From JAKAIY01 sp036258195 (lineage in GTDB: Bacteria > Chloroflexota > Ktedonobacteria > Ktedonobacterales > JADMIN01), in contig DATAED010000366.1 in assembly GCA_036258195.1 (NCBI GenBank), forward strand, positions 1-10,585: a stretch of 10,585 nt of DNA, read 5' to 3'. This document shows, in pieces, positions 6,583-10,585 of this stretch. Every line of letters starts with the position of its first letter. Within the stretch, counting starts at the first letter, position 1. The position numbers and the translations under genes are program-made. Under the pieces are notes generated by a model. The model searched no databases and was not told the origin of the DNA. It saw only the letters and a program-made list of their open reading frames with translations.

Positions 6583-6694
6583 CGGCCATGAATGGCCGGC
6601 GCACGGCGAGGACTGGGCATAAATGCCCTTAAGGGGCAGCGCAGCCAGCGTCTTGCGGCTTTCAAGCCGCCGTCGCCCGCCCGCCTTTCAAGGC
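6583..6694. repeat. Block of four short hairpins with 2-nt loops
   Basis: Four perfect stems with two-base loops occur in 112 bp: CGGCCAT-GA-ATGGCCG (6583-6598), GGGCAT-AA-ATGCCC (6615-6628), GCGGCTT-TC-AAGCCGC (6655-6670) and GCCTT-TC-AAGGC (6683-6694). The stems differ but the loop geometry is constant. The first two read purine loops (GA, AA) on the plus strand and the last two read GA on the minus strand, so the block is two units facing each other. It lies between convergent genes and may act as a bidirectional transcript end, although there is no U-tract. Confidence 0.75.
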
Positions 6695-6719
6695 CGAGAG
6701 CGACTGAGGGCCGCGCCGC

Positions 6720-6995
6720 CTACGAGGCGCGACGCTGCGGCACGCCGTTGTTCTCGCGGCGGGCCAGGGCGCGCTGGCCGGCTACGTAGGCGTCCACCGC
6801 GCGCATGTAGGCGTCGTAGAGGCGGTCGAGTCGCGCGCTGGGTCGCTGGGGATCGGCCCGCTCGGCGGCCAGCGCCAGCGTGCGCCAGCGCTCATCGACC
6901 TGGCGGCGCAGACGCGCGAGCTGCGCCTGCTCGGCGGCCTGCGGCGGCCGCCCGCCCCGGCTGGCCGCTGGCTCCCACATCATCGCTTGCCACAT
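6720..6995 (-). CDS. Small helical protein of unknown function
   Basis: A 91-residue protein not recognised as any known family. It starts MWQAMMWEPAASRGGRPP, followed by a predicted helical region rich in Ala, Arg, Gln and Leu (about 20-50, LARLRRQVDERWRTLALAAERA). A second helix with aromatic spacing, LDRLYDAYMRAVDAYV, covers about 56-71. There are no membrane segments and no Cys, and the C-terminus is basic. ATG at 6995-6993 is preferred over the longer frame start at 7028 because GGAG lies 6 nt upstream. It converges on the hydrolase-fold gene across the hairpin block and is divergent from the deacetylase lipoprotein, so it seems to be a single-gene unit. The good ribosome-binding site and regular helix patterning argue that it is real, but the case is moderate. 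Confidence 0.6.
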   Translation of the reverse strand: MWQAMMWEPAASRGGRPPQAAEQAQLARLRRQVDERWRTLALAAERADPQRPSARLDRLYDAYMRAVDAYVAGQRALARRENNGVPQRRAS

Positions 6996-7319
6996 GCGCG
7001 TCTCCCTCTCACTTGACGACTGCTTCACGGTCTCATGCCACTATTCCGCGAGCGGGCGTCGTGACCGGAAGCCAACGCCTTGCAGGAAGCGCTCTACGGC
7101 CTGCGTGATGGCGACACGGAGTCATTCGAGCACGGCATCGCACCACGTATCGCTAGCGGCTGAAGCGCCGCGCAGCGGCCGCTGTGACGCCACTGACAGA
7201 TTACATCGCCGCGACGTGACAGCGCCGTGAGACTGACGGCCTACTATGTGGGCAGCAACCGGGGCCTGAGGATACGATTATGCGTCTTGGCCCTGCGCTC
7301 ACATGGAGGGAAGTCTGCT
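6996..7319. other. 324-nt divergent spacer before the deacetylase lipoprotein
   Basis: No gene is evident. A -10-like TACTAT sits at 7242-7247, but the nearest -35-like GTGACA (7216-7221) is 20 nt away, too far for a standard promoter. AGCGGCCGCT (7176-7185) is a perfect 10-bp palindrome, probably chance at this GC content. An open stretch on the minus strand (about 7045-7125) reads protein-like for some 25 residues but has no start codon. Confidence 0.45.
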
Positions 7320-8216
7320 ATGTGGCGCGGCGCTCTTCGCACTCACAGATTGATAGCAGCGGAACTGGCAGGCGTGGCCTGCCTGCTGATCATCGCGCTC
7401 GTGGCATGCGGGGGTAGCAAACCACTCGCGGCCAGCACACCAACTCCCACCGCGATCCCAACGGCGACAGCGACCGCGACGGCGACTCCAACGCCGCTCC
7501 CTACGGCGACCCCCGTCCCGACGCGCGCGCCCACTCCGCGTCCAACCGCGATTCCGACGGTAGTCCCCCCTTCGGTCTGCATTCCTGCCCCGGATGTGAA
7601 GACCGTCTCATCACAGGTGATCTTTACCGGAAACACCAGCAAGCGGCAGGTGAGCCTGACGTTCGACTCAAATGGCGGCAGCGCTGGTAATGCCGTCGCC
7701 TATCTCGACACGCTGCGCGCACACGGCATTCATGCCTCCTGGTTTCTCTCAGGAATGTTCGCGCAGGCCAATCCGTCCATCGTGCGGCAGATCGAGGCTG
7801 ACGGTCACGACATCGGCAACCACACTGTGGATCACGCTGACCTGATCTCGCCGCTGCGCTCAGACGCCTTCATCTGCTCGGAGTTGGTCAACGCGAATCG
7901 TACGATCTCGGCCTTGACTGGGCGAACGACACGTCCCTTCTTCCGCCCGCCATATGGCGACTACAACTATCAGGTGCGCACACTGGCGGCGCGGCTGGGC
8001 TATCGCACGATCTACTGGAGCATCGACCCCGCCGACTGGAATAGCTCCCATTCGGCGGCGTACATCGAGAACAACATTTTCACGAACCTCAAGCCCGGCG
8101 CCATCATCCTGATGCACGTGAATAGCGCCCATGAGGCCGAGGCGCTAGGCACGGTGATTGACGGAATCGAGGCGCGCGGCTATACCATCGTCCCACTGAG
8201 TGCGCTGCTCTCATAG
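7320..8216 (+). CDS. Secreted lipoprotein with NodB-type polysaccharide deacetylase domain
   Basis: A 298-residue protein. Residues 1-30 are a lipoprotein signal: basic n-region MWRGALRTHR, a hydrophobic core and lipobox LVAC with Cys30. Residues 40-84 are a Thr/Pro/Ala-rich linker, and about 110-297 form a NodB carbohydrate-esterase-4 domain that would remove acetyl groups from cell-wall or exopolysaccharide amino sugars outside the membrane. Motifs are VSLTFDSNGG (catalytic base Asp116, but Ser117 in place of the usual metal-binding Asp), HTVDH (His168, His172), FFRPPYG (Arg209), SIDPADW (236-240) and IILMH (His266). ATG at 7320 has GGAGGG 9 nt upstream and places the signal peptide correctly. 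A GTG at 7227 would bury it. It converges on the kinase gene with 13 nt between the stop codons. Confidence 0.92.
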   Translation: MWRGALRTHRLIAAELAGVACLLIIALVACGGSKPLAASTPTPTAIPTATATATATPTPLPTATPVPTRAPTPRPTAIPTVVPPSVCIPAPDVKTVSSQVIFTGNTSKRQVSLTFDSNGGSAGNAVAYLDTLRAHGIHASWFLSGMFAQANPSIVRQIEADGHDIGNHTVDHADLISPLRSDAFICSELVNANRTISALTGRTTRPFFRPPYGDYNYQVRTLAARLGYRTIYWSIDPADWNSSHSAAYIENNIFTNLKPGAIILMHVNSAHEAEALGTVIDGIEARGYTIVPLSALLS

Positions 8217-8229
8217 TCGAGGAGTTGGC

Positions 8230-9600
8230 CTAGCTCTGGGTGCTGGCGTCGCCCTCGTCAGCGAGTGCGAGCGGTAGGGTGAACCAGAAGGTCGAGCCAG
8301 CGCCGGGCGCGCTCTCCACCCCGACCTCGCCGCTGTGCAGCGCGATGATCGTCTTGCAGATGTGCAGCCCCAGCCCCAGATTGACGCCATCCGCTGACTG
8401 CGCTGACTGCGATTCGAGCCGCTCGAAGACATTCCATATGCGCGCCTGCGCCTCTGGCAAGATGCCCTGGCCCTCGTCGCGCACGCTGAGCCGCGCCGTC
8501 ATGCCGTCCTGATCGGCGGTCAGCGTGACGGTGACAGGCGTGTCGGCGGGCGAGTATTTGGTCGCGTTGGAGAGGTAGTTGTCGATCACCTCGCTGATGC
8601 GGTCGGGGTCGGCGATGACCGACGTATGCTCGCAGCGCGTCTCCAGCGCGATGACGCGCGCTGGCTGGGCGTGCCGCCGCTCGGCCAGCACGGCCTGGGT
8701 CAGCGCCAACAGATCGCATGGCTCCGGATGCGTCTCCAGTTTGCCCGCCTGAATGCGCGAGACATCCAGCAGCTCATTGACGAGTCGGGTCATGCGGCGG
8801 ACAGCGCTCTGGGCGCGCGCCAGCATCCCCAGCACGGCCTCCGCTTCGTGCGTCAGGCGGGCGCTGTCGGCCTGCGTCTCTGCCTCTGCCTCGTGAGCGC
8901 CGGTTCCATGCGTCAGCCGCTGCAGTCGCCGCGTGGCAAGCTGCAGATTGGCGCTGAGCGCTGTCAGCGGCGACTTCATCTCGTGGTTGGCCATGCCCAC
9001 AAACTGATCCATACGCCGATTCATCTGCTCCAGGTTATTGGCCTGCCGGGCCAGCGCCGCCGTCGCGGCGGTCAGTTGCAGATTCGTGCGACGCAGCTCG
9101 TCCTCGCGCAGACGCCGCTCGGTGACATCGCGCCCGACCGAGACCGCGCCGACGATAGCGTCGCGATCATCGCGTAGCGGCGCGCCCGTGAAGGAGATCA
9201 GCGCATGGGAGCCATCGGCGCGTGTTACCTGCACATCCACACTCTGCTGTGGGGTGATGGTCTCGCCGCTCAGCAGGCGGGTGATGATCCAATCCGACTC
9301 TGGCATTGGCGAGCCGTCGCTATGGCACATCTGTGCGCGCGCAATACGATCGCGTGCGGAGAGCGTCAGGTATCCGCTGTCATCGGGGGCCAGATGCAGC
9401 AGTTGGCGCGCGGCCTGGTTCATGCGGATGACACGTCCAGCGCCATCGTAGATGAACACGCCATCGGTGATAGATCTGTAGATCGTTTCCAGCTCATGCG
9501 CGATGTTCTGGGGCGGCGTCGTCTTCGCTTTCGTGCGGGTCTTCGCCGCAGTGGCGCGCGGGTGGGAGGCGTCGAATGAGAGCGGGTTCTCTCGCGTCAT
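8230..9600 (-). CDS. PAS-domain sensor histidine kinase
   Basis: A 456-residue kinase with no membrane segment, so probably cytoplasmic. A basic, low-complexity start (1-32) is followed by a PAS/PAC sensor domain (about 36-162, ending GAVSVGRDVTERR), a coiled linker (163-198), a HisKA dimerisation domain with phospho-acceptor His206 in MANHEMKSPLTAL, and an HATPase_c domain. The latter has the N-box DNYLSNATKYSP (340-351), G1 VRDEGQGI (373-380), an F-like box WNVFERLE (389-396) and G2 NLGLGLHICK (407-416). All catalytic boxes are intact. The two-helix HisKA hairpin is about 20 residues longer than usual, with repeated RLTH and HEAEA strings. ATG at 9600-9598 has GGAG 7 nt upstream. It follows the response regulator by 66 nt on the same strand. 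The PAS ligand is unknown. Confidence 0.94.
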   Translation of the reverse strand: MTRENPLSFDASHPRATAAKTRTKAKTTPPQNIAHELETIYRSITDGVFIYDGAGRVIRMNQAARQLLHLAPDDSGYLTLSARDRIARAQMCHSDGSPMPESDWIITRLLSGETITPQQSVDVQVTRADGSHALISFTGAPLRDDRDAIVGAVSVGRDVTERRLREDELRRTNLQLTAATAALARQANNLEQMNRRMDQFVGMANHEMKSPLTALSANLQLATRRLQRLTHGTGAHEAEAETQADSARLTHEAEAVLGMLARAQSAVRRMTRLVNELLDVSRIQAGKLETHPEPCDLLALTQAVLAERRHAQPARVIALETRCEHTSVIADPDRISEVIDNYLSNATKYSPADTPVTVTLTADQDGMTARLSVRDEGQGILPEAQARIWNVFERLESQSAQSADGVNLGLGLHICKTIIALHSGEVGVESAPGAGSTFWFTLPLALADEGDASTQS

Positions 9601-9666
9601 AGGTCTGCTCCACTCGGCGCCTGGGCGCCTGGTCGTGATGTGTCGTTGTCGTTCGATACACGCGGA

Positions 9667-10053
9667 TCAGCGCAGGCGGTCGGCGGAGGCTGCCACCAGC
9701 GCGAACAGCCGGTGATCCTCGAAGGGCTTGGAGAGGACAGGGATCTGCAGGTTCGTTAACTTCTGAACGAACGAGAGCGGCAACGTGCGATTGTCAGCGG
9801 TGACAAGGATGTACGCATGCCGCTTCCGCAGCGCCTTCTCTTTCTCAATCGCATCCACCACAGCGGCGCCATCGAGGACGGGCATGCGCAGATCGAGCAG
9901 CACGACGAAGCGGTGGGACGTGGCGCGCAGAGTGCGCAGCGCCTCCTCGCCGTGGCGCGCCTCCTCGACATGATAGCCCTCATCATCCAGCAGCGCGTGC
10001 AGCACCTCCCGAATCTCGGCATCGTCGTCGACAATCAGCACAGCGGCAGGCAT
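9667..10053 (-). CDS. Single-domain response regulator (CheY-like receiver)
   Basis: A 128-residue protein that is a receiver domain alone, with no DNA-binding or enzymatic output. It has the acidic pair Asp9/Asp10 in VLIVDDDAEIREVL, phospho-acceptor Asp54 in VVLLDLRMPVLDG, switch residue Thr85 in YILVTADN, and Lys109 with cis-Pro110 in VLSKPF. All are as expected for an active receiver. The frame extends 13 residues upstream to 10092, but ATG at 10053-10051 is chosen because GGAG lies 9 nt before it and the receiver fold starts directly after. It is the first gene of a two-gene operon with the PAS kinase, its likely cognate partner. Its output must act through protein contact or a phosphorelay partner outside this window. 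The 12-bp repeats at 10105-10164 lie just upstream. Confidence 0.94.
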   Translation of the reverse strand: MPAAVLIVDDDAEIREVLHALLDDEGYHVEEARHGEEALRTLRATSHRFVVLLDLRMPVLDGAAVVDAIEKEKALRKRHAYILVTADNRTLPLSFVQKLTNLQIPVLSKPFEDHRLFALVAASADRLR

Positions 10054-10104
10054 GAATCTCTTCTCCACCGATTCTGATACAGCGCTCGACACACAGCCCG
10101 CGCT

Positions 10105-10164
10105 GGCCAGAAGTTAGGCCAGAAGTTAGGCCAGACGTCAGGCGAGGCGTCAGGTGAGAGGCGA
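10105..10164. repeat. Tandem 12-bp repeats upstream of the response regulator
   Basis: Units are GGCCAGAAGTTA (10105-10116), an identical copy (10117-10128), GGCCAGACGTCA (10129-10140), GGCGAGGCGTCA (10141-10152) and a degenerate GGTGAGAGGCGA (10153-10164). Identity falls steadily away from the gene. The block starts 52 nt upstream of the regulator's ATG, in its leader or promoter. Confidence 0.85.
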
Positions 10165-10456
10165 GACGGGCGACCACTCAGGCGCGCAAAACGACATGCG
10201 GATGATGCGCTATCGCGGTTGAGAGGACTTCCGTCGTATGATAGAGTTGTGTCGCGGTACAGGATACCATACTGTCGTCGTTCCGCACCGTCGCCATTTT
10301 GCTGCGGTGGTGGATGACCTGAATGTCATTCGCCTGTCGCCACGATACACCTGCATCACACCAGTACACCAACTCGCTGCGCCGCGTCCACGATGGCTCA
10401 GGATGACGCCGGACGCCTTGTCCCCGTCCGGCGGCGCCCACCCGGGATACCCCGAG

Positions 10457-10488
10457 GGCCGCAAGCGCAAGGGCGCTGGCCTATTTTT
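10457..10488 (+). terminator. Intrinsic-terminator-like hairpin, plus strand
   Basis: GGCC (10457-10460), a bulge GCA, AGCGC (10464-10468), loop AAGG, GCGCT (10473-10477) and GGCC (10478-10481) form a bulged 9-bp stem followed directly by TATTTTT (10482-10488). GCGCCC at 10434-10439 could instead pair with GGGCGC at 10471-10476, disrupting the stem. No plus-strand gene is evident before it. Confidence 0.45.
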
Positions 10489-10489
10489 C

Positions 10490-10585
10490 CTAATTTTGGC
10501 CGAGACTGCGCCTGGGGCGTCGGCGAGTCAACCCTTCGGTGTACTTCTTGCGGTAAATACGGCGGTGAATTGCGTCCTGTGAGCA
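10490..10585 (-). CDS. Possible C-terminal end of a protein entering from the right edge
   Basis: A minus-strand frame is open from the window edge to a TAG at 10492-10490 and gives 31 residues. It reads AIHRRIYRKKYTEGLTRRR plus a short basic tail ending in LGQN. The stretch looks like a basic C-terminal helix, and about two thirds of its codons end in G or C, less than expected for the clear genes here. It is too short to identify. It may be the end of a real gene upstream of the regulator on the same strand, or a chance frame. Confidence 0.25.
   Translation of the reverse strand, partial: CSQDAIHRRIYRKKYTEGLTRRRPRRSLGQN

Larger units (their letters stand above)
10054..10489. other. 436-nt region upstream of the response regulator
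   Basis: It contains the 12-bp repeats (10105-10164) and the plus-strand terminator-like hairpin (10457-10488), listed separately. TATGATA at 10237-10243 reads as a -10 on either strand (TATGAT plus, TATCAT minus), but I found no matching -35 at 16-18 nt on either side. A perfect 9-bp stem occurs at 10407-10415 with 10425-10433. An open plus-strand frame from ATG 10238 to 10582 (114 codons) has no ribosome-binding site and no recognisable content, so I do not call it. Confidence 0.5.

Noticed and set aside
7045..7125. Protein-like minus-strand stretch (VAITQAVERFLQGVGF) upstream of the small unknown gene
   Set aside because: Only about 25 codons between stops and no start codon in frame. It could be a decayed fragment, but this cannot be supported.
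9616..9629. GGCGCC-TG-GGCGCC mini-hairpin between regulator and kinase
   Set aside because: Six pairs with a two-base loop and no U-tract. It probably arises from an 8-bp duplication in GC-rich sequence.
10105..10164. CRISPR array
   Set aside because: The units are contiguous 12-mers without spacers, and no cas gene is present.
9983..10177. A 64-codon minus-strand frame with repeated LTSG over the 12-bp repeats
   Set aside because: It overlaps the response regulator start in another frame and has no good start site. The peptide repeat is just the 12-bp DNA repeat read in frame.
10250..10275. T-box-like string on the minus strand (TGTACCGCG)
   Set aside because: Only a few bases resemble the T-box. 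The conserved GGGTGG part and specifier stem are absent.

Overview
GC-rich bacterial DNA, most likely from the phylum Chloroflexota and possibly near Ktedonobacteria. This is an inference from three things: a Thr/Pro-rich linker after the lipobox of a secreted lipoprotein, a histidine kinase with a 'SPLTALSANLQLATRRL' type H-box helix, and a Thermus-like seven-iron ferredoxin. No rRNA, tRNA, CRISPR array, insertion sequence or prophage gene was seen. Most genes are ordinary housekeeping or signalling genes.

Left part (1-2477, minus strand): a pyruvate dehydrogenase type operon read right to left. It holds E1 alpha, a 146-base gap, E1 beta, and the start of E2 with its lipoyl domain, which runs off the left edge. 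A 440-base spacer separates it from a divergent ferredoxin gene (2918-3160, plus), which has a good sigma-70-like promoter. SecG (3461-3706, minus) converges on the ferredoxin gene across a hairpin terminator. Pyruvate oxidation, electron carriage by ferredoxin and enolase are all central carbon metabolism; SecG belongs to protein export.

Middle (3707-6995): enolase (4155-5480) is flanked on both sides by copies of one C-rich palindromic repeat family. An inverted REPIN-like pair lies upstream and two direct copies lie downstream. Next is an alpha/beta-hydrolase-fold protein (5591-6559) whose nucleophile position is Gly, so it may have no classical hydrolase activity. A block of four tight hairpins with different stems but matching loop pattern separates it from a convergent 91-residue unknown gene (6720-6995, minus).

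Right part (6996-10585): a secreted lipoprotein with a NodB polysaccharide deacetylase domain (7320-8216) converges on a two-gene minus-strand signalling operon. That operon has a single-domain response regulator (9667-10053) first, followed by a PAS histidine kinase (8230-9600). The regulator is preceded by decaying 12-bp tandem repeats. The last 430 bases hold no convincing gene, apart from a possible C-terminal fragment entering from the right edge and a plus-strand intrinsic-terminator-like hairpin.

I found no clearly new multi-gene system. The items most worth following up are the nucleophile-less hydrolase-fold protein, the two palindrome families, and the 12-bp repeats before the regulator.
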